Below are positions 1 through 6,783 of a stretch of DNA of 13,088 nt, in pieces; position 1 is the stretch's first letter; each line of letters opens with the position of its first letter. The stretch is from positions 1 through 13,088 of the forward strand of contig JBGPJM010000138.1 of assembly GCA_041485385.1 (NCBI GenBank), in the 5' to 3' direction. The DNA comes from JBGPJM01 sp041485385. GTDB taxonomy: Bacteria > Planctomycetota > Phycisphaerae > Phycisphaerales > UBA1924. The notes under the pieces are model-generated. The model had not been told where the DNA came from. It ran no database searches and saw only the letters and a list, made by a program, of their open reading frames with translations. A program made the position numbers and the translations under genes.

Positions 1-765
1 GTCCTTGGCCATGGCATCGGGGGAGCGGAACGTGCCGGGCTCGCGGGAGGGGTCGGGCGTGTTCTTGAGGAGCTCGTCGATGGTGACGCTGGCGACGGCG
101 CGGACGATGCCGCGCTTCACGGCGCCCAGGACGATGGAGCGTTCCTGGTCGGGCGTGATGTTCTGCTGGACCAGGCGCGGGTCCTCACGGTGGTAGGTGA
201 GCGACCAGCGGGTGTGGGCGAGGTTGCCGTCGGCCGTGAGGTTGGCGTTGTCGGAATCGGGGTTGAGGGAGTCGCGCCCGCCCTGGGAGAGGATCTGCAC
301 GCCGTAGGTGGCGACCTGCTTCTTCTCCTGATCGGTGAGCTCGGGGAAAAACTCCGAGTCGAGGGAGATCGCCTGGGCGCCGGTCTGGACCTTGACGAGC
401 TCGCCGAAGGGCTCCGGCCATGAGAAACGGAAGCCGGGGGAGATGTCCTGAGACTCGACCCTGCCGAAGACCAGCCGGATCGCCTTCTCGCCCTCGCCGA
501 CGGTGCGGAAGCCGCTGAGCACGTAGAACGCCACCAGCAGGAGCACGGCGAGCTGGACAAGGCGGAAGGTGATGCGGAGCGCATCGGCGAGGGACTGCGT
601 GGCCGGGTCCATGAGCGCACCGACGGACTCACCGTCGGCCGTGGCGCCGTCGCGGCTGATGGTGACCGAGGCGGCCCGCATCTTCGCCGCGGGGGCGAAG
701 TTGCGTCGCGGCTGATCGGTTGCGCCGGGTGCGCCCGCCGGGCCGTTGGGGAGGTTCTCGCTCAT
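1..765 (-). CDS. hflK: HflK-like SPFH/band-7 membrane protein (3' end beyond the window)
   Basis: The reading frame runs without a stop from ATG at 765 to the left edge, giving the first 255 residues. A hydrophilic N-terminus of about 60 residues is followed by one hydrophobic segment (about residues 66-86). The SPFH domain then opens with GEGEKAIRLVFGRV, and further on has LTADGNLAHTRWSLTYH and a DP-x-LVQQN stretch, the pattern of HflK-type proteins. HflK assembles with HflC into a large membrane-bound cage that modulates the protease FtsH; that role is family knowledge. The start ATG overlaps the TGA of the upstream HflC-like gene as ATGA, which argues for translational coupling and fixes the start. 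The missing C-terminal part would carry the rest of the band-7 fold and a helical stalk. A more distant stomatin/prohibitin role is possible. Confidence 0.82.
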   Translation of the reverse strand, partial: MSENLPNGPAGAPGATDQPRRNFAPAAKMRAASVTISRDGATADGESVGALMDPATQSLADALRITFRLVQLAVLLLVAFYVLSGFRTVGEGEKAIRLVFGRVESQDISPGFRFSWPEPFGELVKVQTGAQAISLDSEFFPELTDQEKKQVATYGVQILSQGGRDSLNPDSDNANLTADGNLAHTRWSLTYHREDPRLVQQNITPDQERSIVLGAVKRGIVRAVASVTIDELLKNTPDPSREPGTFRSPDAMAKD

Positions 766-1838
766 TGGTGCTGCGTGCCTCCGGCCTTGGGATCAGCGGC
801 CGCGGCCGGGCTGCCGGTGGGGGAGGCACCGGTCGGTGTCGTGCCGGGCGCGACGGCCTTGGGCGCCTGGCCGGTGGGGAGGTTCTCGAGGTTCAGGCCG
901 GGAATCTGGCCGGGCTTGAGGTCGCGGAGCGCGTCGGGGCGGAAAAGAGCAAAGCCGGGCCAGCCGGTGGGGCCGGCGGGGATGACGAGGGTGATGTTGC
1001 GCGCGTAGGCGTCGCGCATGAGCTCCATGTTCTTGATGAAAACGGCCAGGTCGGGCTGCTCGTTGAGCTGGGTGAGGAACTTGGCGGCCTCGGCTTCGCC
1101 GCGCGAGCGGATGTTGTTGGCCCGGCGCTCGGCGAAGGCCATGATGGTCTGGGCGTCGGCCTCGGCATTCTTGCGGATCGTCTCGGCGGTGGCCTTGCCC
1201 TGGCTGACGGCGTCCTGGGCGATGCGGGTGCGGCTGGCCTTCATCCGCTCGAAGACCGCCTTGGTGGTGTCCTCGGGGAGCTCGATGCTGATGATGCCGA
1301 CTTTTTGGGCCTCGATTCCCGCGGCGGCAAGCGGGGAGACGACACCCTTGTCCCCCACGATGCGATTGAGCATGGCCTCTTCGCAGTTGCCGAGCCGTGA
1401 GCCGCCGGAGGCAGAGAGGAGCTCGTCGAAGCGGAACTTGGAGATCTCGCCCATGGCGGGCCGGAGCTGGTCGCCCACCATCTTCTCGGCGGCGCGGTAG
1501 TGGCTGGCGGCGCGATCGCCGGCGCCGGAGAAAGTCTGGTAGAAGAGCTTGGGGTCGTGGACGCGCCAGGTGATGAACGCGGTGACGACGACCTGGGAGG
1601 AATCGGCCGTCTGCTGCGTCTCGGGCTTGGACTCCAGGTATCGGGATCGCTTGTCGTACTTGGTGACGTTCTGGATGTAGGGGATGGTGAGCTTGAGCCC
1701 CGGATCCGTCTTGACGGCGCCCTCGCCAGCCTTGCCGAAGGTGGTGACGACCGCGGTCTCGGTGAACCGGACCGTGTAGGTCGTCATGAACGCCACGACA
1801 ACGAACACGATGATGACGACGATGAGGATGCGTTGCAC
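762..1838 (-). CDS. hflC: HflC-like SPFH/band-7 membrane protein
   Basis: This 358-residue protein starts with one N-terminal membrane segment (about residues 4-19) and then an SPFH domain: VRFTETAVVTTFGKAG, PGLKLTIPYIQNV, then D-K-R-S-R. Residues 180-255 carry the HflC signature, IELPEDTTKAVFERMKASR followed by a charged Ala/Glu/Arg-rich helix (IRKNAEADAQ, AERRANNIRSRGEAEAAKFL) that would form the stalk of the ring. HflC and HflK together regulate FtsH-type proteolysis in the membrane (family knowledge). From about residue 320 the protein has a low-complexity Pro/Ala/Gly/Thr tail that E. coli HflC lacks. The start is GTG; GGAG at 1846-1849 lies 7 nt upstream, supporting it. The stop overlaps the next gene's ATG, and the polytopic SPFH gene ends 156 bp upstream, so the three are probably one transcription unit. 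Confidence 0.88.
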   Translation of the reverse strand: MQRILIVVIIVFVVVAFMTTYTVRFTETAVVTTFGKAGEGAVKTDPGLKLTIPYIQNVTKYDKRSRYLESKPETQQTADSSQVVVTAFITWRVHDPKLFYQTFSGAGDRAASHYRAAEKMVGDQLRPAMGEISKFRFDELLSASGGSRLGNCEEAMLNRIVGDKGVVSPLAAAGIEAQKVGIISIELPEDTTKAVFERMKASRTRIAQDAVSQGKATAETIRKNAEADAQTIMAFAERRANNIRSRGEAEAAKFLTQLNEQPDLAVFIKNMELMRDAYARNITLVIPAGPTGWPGFALFRPDALRDLKPGQIPGLNLENLPTGQAPKAVAPGTTPTGASPTGSPAAAADPKAGGTQHQ

Positions 1839-1994
1839 GGTGGAGCTCCAGGAGAATCACCAGCACGGCGCGGGGATGAGCGGGAGAGGGATGCGGAAGG
1901 GGCTGTTTGCGGCTGGTGGGAAGACGGTTGGCGTTAGGCGGCTCGGGGTTTCGTAGCTGATGCGCGCTTCCGGGTCGGATACTCGTGGGGCGGC

Positions 1995-4067
1995 CTATTG
2001 CGGGTTCTCGAGGGCCTTCTGGAAGGCGCTGCCGCCGGTGAGGACGTCCTCGAGATTCGTGCGGACCTCGACCCCCTTGTCGGGCACGATGTAGACGCGC
2101 GCGCCTTTGAGGATCGAGGCGAGCATGTCGAAGTAGAGCTGGGCGGTGTAGACCGTCGGGGCGGCGCGGTAGGCGGCGAGCTGGCCGGCGTACCGCTCGG
2201 ATTGGCCGCGGACACCCATGTGCTTGGTCCACCGGTCGGCCTTGGCCCGCTGGATGGTGATGGCAGCCTGGCCACCCGCGGCGGCGAGGAGGTCCTCGAT
2301 CTTCTGCTGCTGTTTGAGGCTCTCGGGGTTGGGGCTGGTCTTGTCCATCTTGTCCAGCACGCCGATCTCCTGCACGATCCGCCGGGCCAGGGCGACGGAG
2401 CCGACGGCCTGCGTGAGGGTGGTGGTCTCTTCGGTGTGGGCGGCCTCGATCGCGCCCAGGCGGTTCTGCTCGCTCTGGACGACGCTCTCGAAGTCGAACG
2501 CGGTGTCGAGGGGCGGGTGGACGCCCTCGATGCCCACGAAGAGCACCTCCACGCCGGCGTCCTGCTCCTTGAACTTCTTCTCCACCAGCTTCCGCATCTC
2601 GTCGGAGGCCGCGATCCGTCCGCTTCCCAGCACGTCGTCCATGCTCCGGGTGGCGAGGTAGGTCATGACCTCGCGCCGGCCCAGGGCCTGGAGGATGCGG
2701 TCCTGCATGCCGTCCTGCGCCAGGTGGTCGAACTTCACGGCGTCGGTGATCCGGTAGAAGACCGGAACCTCGATGTTGATGAGGGAAACATCCTTGACCA
2801 CGCTGGACTTCTGGTCGGCGGGTGCGCCGCCGGCCTTCTGGTCCGGGGGTGCGCCGGCGATCGTGGTCTGCCTGATCGCGGCCTCGGCGGCGGCGGGCTG
2901 CACGATCATCTGCTTCTCTTTGACCTTGTGCTCGTTGGTCCACAGGAGCGACTTGACGTCGCCGGGGGAGGGGCCGGCCAGGTCGACGCGGATCGGCGCC
3001 GCGACGCGCTGGCGCTCAACCTTCTCGAAGGGCCACGGCCATTTGAGGTAGGCGCCGGGGCGCAGCGCCTCGCCGACCAGTCGCCCGTTCCGCAGGCGCA
3101 GGCCCTGCTCGTCGGGCTGCACGACCGCGACCCAGGTCATCGCCCACACGACGACGGCGCCGACCAGCACCAGGGCCGTGATCGAGCGGCTGAGGAGCTG
3201 GTAGAACCAACTGCCGGTGACGTCGAAGCCGAACTGATAGTTGATGGCGCCGCCGATGGACTCGGCGATGCGGTCGGGGGCGGCAACGAAGCCGAGGATG
3301 CGCGAGTCGTAGGCGGGCCGGGGGATCTCGCCGGTCTTGCGGGGCCGGTAGATCGTCAGGACGAAGTTCAGGACGATCTCGGCCCCGAGGACGATCATCA
3401 GCCCCGGGAAGATCACGTGGATGTACCGCAGGACAACGTCCGGCCCGGCCAGGCTCACGAACTGCGCGATGACCATGCCCAGGCCCATGATCGCGCCGCC
3501 CACCGCCTGCGCGGCGCCGGCCCGCAGGTTCGCCCAGACCTTCTGCTTGGCCATCCCCGAGACATACCGGGCGAAGACAAACCCGACAAAGGCCAGGATC
3601 AGCCCCAGCGCGATCGGCCAGCCGCGCGGCGGGGCCTTGGTGGGGTCCATCTCCTGCTTGATCCAGAACAGTCCCCCGTTGGCGCCGGCCAGGCGCCAGT
3701 ACCCCACGCCGATGAGCAGGGCGGCCAGCGCCAGGCTGACGCCGGGGAGCATGTACTTGTGCATCCACGCCACGCGCCGGGCGGCGACCCGGAGCTCGTC
3801 GCCGGATTCCTCGAAGACCGAGGAGCCCTGCTTGAGCGAGTCGGCCTCGAGCGCCTCCAGCCGCTCGCGCCGGTGCTGGTCGTAGACGACCGCGAGGCTG
3901 AGCCAGACAACGATGCCGGTGAGCACGTACAGGGCGGCGGTGAGCGCGGCGTGGTCGCGGGTGATCACGCTGTAGATCAGCAGGATCAGGCCCAGCACGA
4001 GCTGGATGGCCAGCCCCAGCAGGCAGACGCTCGTGGCACGCTTGAAACTGAGGTAGTCGGCCTTCAT
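1995..4067 (-). CDS. Polytopic membrane protein with C-terminal SPFH/band-7 domain (HflK-like)
   Basis: This 690-residue protein has two parts. The first 240 residues hold about six hydrophobic segments (roughly 11-35, 40-62, 104-124, 150-169, 184-206, 213-240). A seventh (about 294-316) leads directly into an SPFH domain beginning VVQPDEQGLRLRNGRLVGEA with PGAYLKWPWPFEKVERQRV. Later come INIEVPVFYRITDAVKFDHL, VEVLFVGIEGVHPP and FESVVQSEQNRLGAIEAAHT, typical of HflK-type band-7 proteins. HflK normally has one membrane anchor, so the polytopic N-terminal module is unusual. It lies first in a cluster with HflC-like and HflK-like genes and probably joins or scaffolds the same ring. I chose ATG at 4067 (MKADYLSFKR) because it directly precedes the first membrane segment; an in-frame extension to 4133 has a poorly structured Arg/Pro-rich N-terminus. 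An Ala/Gly/Pro linker at about 391-425 contains a short duplication. Confidence 0.85.
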   Translation of the reverse strand: MKADYLSFKRATSVCLLGLAIQLVLGLILLIYSVITRDHAALTAALYVLTGIVVWLSLAVVYDQHRRERLEALEADSLKQGSSVFEESGDELRVAARRVAWMHKYMLPGVSLALAALLIGVGYWRLAGANGGLFWIKQEMDPTKAPPRGWPIALGLILAFVGFVFARYVSGMAKQKVWANLRAGAAQAVGGAIMGLGMVIAQFVSLAGPDVVLRYIHVIFPGLMIVLGAEIVLNFVLTIYRPRKTGEIPRPAYDSRILGFVAAPDRIAESIGGAINYQFGFDVTGSWFYQLLSRSITALVLVGAVVVWAMTWVAVVQPDEQGLRLRNGRLVGEALRPGAYLKWPWPFEKVERQRVAAPIRVDLAGPSPGDVKSLLWTNEHKVKEKQMIVQPAAAEAAIRQTTIAGAPPDQKAGGAPADQKSSVVKDVSLINIEVPVFYRITDAVKFDHLAQDGMQDRILQALGRREVMTYLATRSMDDVLGSGRIAASDEMRKLVEKKFKEQDAGVEVLFVGIEGVHPPLDTAFDFESVVQSEQNRLGAIEAAHTEETTTLTQAVGSVALARRIVQEIGVLDKMDKTSPNPESLKQQQKIEDLLAAAGGQAAITIQRAKADRWTKHMGVRGQSERYAGQLAAYRAAPTVYTAQLYFDMLASILKGARVYIVPDKGVEVRTNLEDVLTGGSAFQKALENPQ
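2809..2859. repeat. 27-bp tandem duplication inside the polytopic SPFH gene
   Basis: Two near-identical units start at 2809 and 2836. Each begins ttctggtc and contains gggtgcgccg. On the coding strand they give the paired peptides GAPPDQKAG and GAPADQK in a linker of the SPFH domain. The period is a multiple of three, so the frame is kept. This looks like a recent in-frame expansion of a flexible linker. Confidence 0.75.
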
Positions 4068-4397
4068 GGTTTCTCTTGCGGGCGCTGGAGTGCGGCGGAC
4101 GAGCCGGGACGCGGGCCCAAGAAACATTCTCAAGCCCTGCCGGGCGGCACGGGTGGCTCATCCCCGGGCCGGAAACGGGAGGGTCTATTGTCCGCCGCGC
4201 CGAGGGGTCTGTCTACTTCTCGGCGGACGCGGGCGCCCGAGCGGAGACGAGCTGCGCATGCGCGTCTCGCAACCGGGGCTCTCTCACTTCTCTTCCGGAT
4301 TGTTTCCGGCGCGCAAGAAACGCGCGCCGACCGATCGAAAGCGGCTCTGCGGGGGGCCAAAGCGCACCGCCGGCGAACCGGAGGGCCCGTCGGCACG

Positions 4398-4426
4398 TTG
4401 ATGTACGAGGGCGCGGCCCCTATGTT
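4398..4426 (+). promoter_or_regulatory. Candidate sigma70-like promoter for the ABC permease
   Basis: TTGATG at 4398-4403 and TATGTT at 4421-4426 are separated by exactly 17 bp. Each box matches the sigma70 consensus at four of six positions. It lies in GC-rich surroundings and faces the permease gene, predicting a leader of about 130 nt. The match is by eye only, and planctomycete promoters are poorly characterised. Confidence 0.35.
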
Positions 4427-4533
4427 CGACGCGTCCGTGGATTTTTTGCTACGGTGGGGGGCTCGGGTCTTTCTGCTGCCGCTACCGCCCACCACCCGCC
4501 CCCGGCGTTCCAGACCGGGGTAAGACGGGCACG

Positions 4534-4551
4534 GGAGGGGGCGGGTCCTCC
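4534..4551 (+). promoter_or_regulatory. GGAGG Shine-Dalgarno-like site that could pair with a following CCTCC
   Basis: GGAGG at 4534-4538 is the only good Shine-Dalgarno match near the permease start. A perfect complement, CCTCC, lies at 4547-4551, with an 8-nt loop between them. A second CCTCC at 4562-4566 abuts the ATG at 4567. In the mRNA the ribosome site could therefore be masked by either copy. The GGAGG is 13 nt from TTG 4552 and too far from ATG 4567, so it does not settle the start. Confidence 0.35.
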
Positions 4552-4566
4552 TTGGCGCCTTCCTCC

Positions 4567-6012
4567 ATGCATGAACAACTCTCAAGCGTGCTCAAGGGCG
4601 TGCTGCCGGTGCTGGTGCTGCTGGCCCCGGCCGTGGCGGCACTGTTCTTCATGGGGAAGCCCGGGCAGATCCTGGCGATCGCGCGGAACACGTTCGTGGA
4701 GAGCGTCCGCCAGCCCATCTACTTCATCCTGATCTTCATGTGCGGGATCATGCAGCTCTTCAACGTCTGGGGCACGGCCTACAGCATGGGGTACACCGAG
4801 TCGGGCGAGGTCTCGGGGGACAACAAGCTGCTGCTGGACATCGGGCTGGCGACGGTGTTCGTCTGCGGGATGCTGCTGGCGGCGTTCATCGCCACGGCGG
4901 TGATCTCGCGCGAGATCGAGAACAAGACGGTGCTGACCGTGGTCTCCAAGCCCATCTCCCGCCCGGCGGTCGTTCTCGGGAAGTTCCTGGGCGTGGCCGG
5001 GGCGATGCTCATCGCCACGCTGACCATGGTGCTGTTCCTGCTCATGGGGCTCCGGCACGGGGTGATGAGCACGGCCGCCGACGACCCGGATATGCCGGTG
5101 ATCGTCTTCACGACCCTGGCGGTCGTGCTGGCGCTGGGGATCGGCATCTGGTGTAACTTCTTCTACGGATGGGTCTTCACGCAGACGACCACGCTCCTGC
5201 TCATGCCGCTGATGCTGGCGGCGTGGCTGGGGGTGCTGATGGTCGGGAAGAAGTGGGGGTTCCAGTCGATCGCCGTCGACTTCAAGCCGCAGGTCATGAT
5301 GGCCTGCGGCGCGTTGATCATGGCCCAGCTGGTCCTGACGGCGGTAGCGACCGCGGCATCGGCGCGCCTCGGGCAGGTGATGACGATCGTCGTCTGCTGC
5401 GGGATCTTCGTCTTCGGGCTGCTCTCGAACCATTTCCTCGGGCGCCGGGCGTACGACAACGCGTGGGTGGCGAAGATCCAGACCGCCGTGCCGCACTCCA
5501 CCAACGACGCTTCGTGGACCAACGCCGGCGACACCTACGACGTGACGCTGGAGCACGAACCCAGGGTGACACTGCAGGTGGGGATGCCGTTCTACTACGG
5601 CCCCAACCCCAACGGATTCCCGCTCTCGACGACCAACTTCACGGCTCCGGGCGGCGACGTGACCAAGAACGAGGTGATCTTCAACCGTCAAGCCCCCGGC
5701 GCGCTCGTCGTTATCTGGATCTCGGGGCGACACCTGATGGCTCGGCATGTCGGTGAGGATGGGGAAATAGCAAGAGTGCTCCCCGCAACAGGGGATTATA
5801 TGTTCACGAGGGCAACGCGTGTGAACCGCGTGGCTCAGATCGCCTGGGGGGTCATCCCCAATGTGCAGTTTTTCTGGCTGGTGGACGCGATCTCGCAGCA
5901 CCAGGACGTTCCGCTCTCGCACCTGGCGCTGATTCTGCTCTACGCGATGGCCCAGGTAGGGGTGTTTCTGTCGCTGGCAGTATTGTTGTTCCAGAAGCGG
6001 GAAGTGGGGTAG
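4567..6012 (+). CDS. ABC-2 type transporter permease
   Basis: This 481-residue integral membrane protein has about nine hydrophobic segments: roughly 11-29, 50-66, 92-113, 141-160, 178-200, 207-226, 243-264, 270-287 and 451-475. The diagnostic feature is the stretch after the third segment, ISREIENKTVLTVVSKPISR then PAVVLGKFLGV, found in ABC-2 permeases of the NosY-like group. Such permeases pair with a separate ATPase to move substrates across the inner membrane; no ATPase gene lies in this window and the substrate is unknown. A soluble insertion of about 160 residues (290-450), rich in beta-type sequence, sits before the last segment. Codons at about 5755-5825 (ATA, AGA, GCA, ACA) are poorer in GC than the rest of the gene. 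I chose ATG 4567; TTG at 4552 is a plausible alternative five residues upstream. Confidence 0.83.
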   Translation: MHEQLSSVLKGVLPVLVLLAPAVAALFFMGKPGQILAIARNTFVESVRQPIYFILIFMCGIMQLFNVWGTAYSMGYTESGEVSGDNKLLLDIGLATVFVCGMLLAAFIATAVISREIENKTVLTVVSKPISRPAVVLGKFLGVAGAMLIATLTMVLFLLMGLRHGVMSTAADDPDMPVIVFTTLAVVLALGIGIWCNFFYGWVFTQTTTLLLMPLMLAAWLGVLMVGKKWGFQSIAVDFKPQVMMACGALIMAQLVLTAVATAASARLGQVMTIVVCCGIFVFGLLSNHFLGRRAYDNAWVAKIQTAVPHSTNDASWTNAGDTYDVTLEHEPRVTLQVGMPFYYGPNPNGFPLSTTNFTAPGGDVTKNEVIFNRQAPGALVVIWISGRHLMARHVGEDGEIARVLPATGDYMFTRATRVNRVAQIAWGVIPNVQFFWLVDAISQHQDVPLSHLALILLYAMAQVGVFLSLAVLLFQKREVG

Positions 6013-6064
6013 TATTTGACTCTAGATTGGCTCGCCGCTCGTTGCGGGCCGGGCGGGTTGGCGG

Positions 6065-6090
6065 ACCATCGCGGGTTCTTCGCGATTGGT
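6065..6090. other. Hairpin upstream of the first small membrane protein
   Basis: ACCATCGCG at 6065-6073 pairs with CGCGATTGGT at 6081-6090 across a 7-nt loop, with one bulged T. It lies between the permease stop and the ribosome site of the next gene. It lacks a downstream T-run, so it is a weak terminator candidate and could instead be a processing or attenuation structure. Confidence 0.35.
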
Positions 6091-6110
6091 GAACGAAACG
6101 GAGTTGTCCC

Positions 6111-6383
6111 ATGACGATGACGAAACAGTCGAGCAGCAGGTCGAGCAAGTCCACCGGGGACCCGCAGGCGAAGATCAAGTTGATCGCGGTGGCGGTGGTG
6201 CTGCTTCTGGCGGTCGGCTGGATCGGCTATTACATGATGCCCAAGGGCCGGCCGTCCAAGCCGACAGGCAAGACGGCGGAGGTGCTCCAGCAGGAGCACG
6301 AAAAGACCGCCGCGGAAGTGAAGCAGCAGCAGGAAAAGGCTCTGCCGCAGGGCGTCAAGCCACCGACGCCGTCCGGAAGCTGA
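6111..6383 (+). CDS. Small single-pass membrane protein, function unknown (first of a tandem pair)
   Basis: This 90-residue protein is not recognised as a known family. A Ser/Lys-rich N-terminus (about 22 residues) is followed by one strong membrane helix (about 23-43, ending WIGYYMM). Next comes a charged segment with coiled-coil character (TAEVLQQEHEKTAAEVKQQQ) and a Pro-rich tail with GVKPP. GGAG at 6100-6103 lies 7 nt before the ATG, which makes expression likely. The basic N-terminus suggests it faces the cytoplasm, with the coiled coil in the periplasm. The gene starts about 100 bp after the ABC permease and could be co-transcribed with it. A second small gene of the same architecture follows. 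Confidence 0.7.
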   Translation: MTMTKQSSSRSSKSTGDPQAKIKLIAVAVVLLLAVGWIGYYMMPKGRPSKPTGKTAEVLQQEHEKTAAEVKQQQEKALPQGVKPPTPSGS

Positions 6384-6476
6384 TCCGCGCCGAGCGTTTG
6401 TGCACGGCTTGGATCGCGGGACACGTGCAGCCGTCCGTATCGAGAGGAGCAGCGTCTGGCTGTTATCGCGCACGTC

Positions 6477-6728
6477 GTGCCTCGGCGATCCAGATCTGGC
6501 GGATCAAGCTCTCAACGGGCGATCGTCGCGCTGCTGGTCCTGATCGCGGCCCTGGTGTGGGTGGCGTATTACGTCGGCGCGTTCGGTTCGGGCGCGCACA
6601 AGCCGTCGGCGACGGATATTGCTGCGGCGGAACGGGCACACGACTTGGAGGAGGCCCAGATTCGGGAATCGCAGCCGCGTGGCGATCCTGGCGTTCGTCC
6701 GCCGATCAGGAAGCCCGGCGCCGGCTGA
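6477..6728 (+). CDS. Small single-pass membrane protein, paralogue of its upstream neighbour
   Basis: This 83-residue protein has an Arg/Ser-rich N-terminus, a membrane helix (about 15-33, ending VWVAYYVG), a charged Ala/Glu-rich helix (AAAERAHDLEEAQIRE) and a Pro-rich tail with GVRPP. Layout and several positions match the 90-residue protein just upstream: W-x-x-Y-Y at the end of the helix, K-P-S/T after it, and GV-K/R-PP near the end. This suggests a tandem duplication. The start is GTG at 6477; the nearest purine-rich site (GAGGAG, 6444-6449) is too far upstream, so the start and expression are less certain. The function is unknown. Confidence 0.55.
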   Translation: MPRRSRSGGSSSQRAIVALLVLIAALVWVAYYVGAFGSGAHKPSATDIAAAERAHDLEEAQIRESQPRGDPGVRPPIRKPGAG

Positions 6729-6783
6729 TCCCTTTCCGGTTGCGGTACATTGGCGGCTCCTCGCTTGCCCTGGAGCACGCCGC

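Larger units (their letters stand above)
4068..4566. other. Divergent intergenic spacer between the SPFH cluster and the ABC permease
   Basis: About 500 bp separate the divergently transcribed SPFH and permease genes. Several open frames cross it on both strands, but their translations are Arg/Pro/Gly-rich and resemble no protein family, so I call none of them a gene. It must hold the promoters of both flanking units. A rightward sigma70-like promoter is annotated separately. I could not find a convincing leftward promoter; the leftward gene has only a weak purine-rich stretch (AAGAGAAA) ahead of its ATG. Confidence 0.6.

Noticed and set aside
1998..4523. An 841-codon plus-strand frame across the SPFH gene
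   Set aside because: It is antisense to the polytopic SPFH gene, whose membrane and band-7 motifs are clear. The antisense product is Gly/Asp/His-rich without family motifs.
4582..5922. A 446-codon minus-strand frame opposite the permease
   Set aside because: The translation is His/Arg/Asp/Gln-rich and has no recognisable motif; the plus strand encodes a clear ABC-2 permease.
6016..6044. TTGACT as a -35 box for the first small membrane protein
   Set aside because: The -35 match is good, but no -10-like hexamer lies 16-18 bp downstream.
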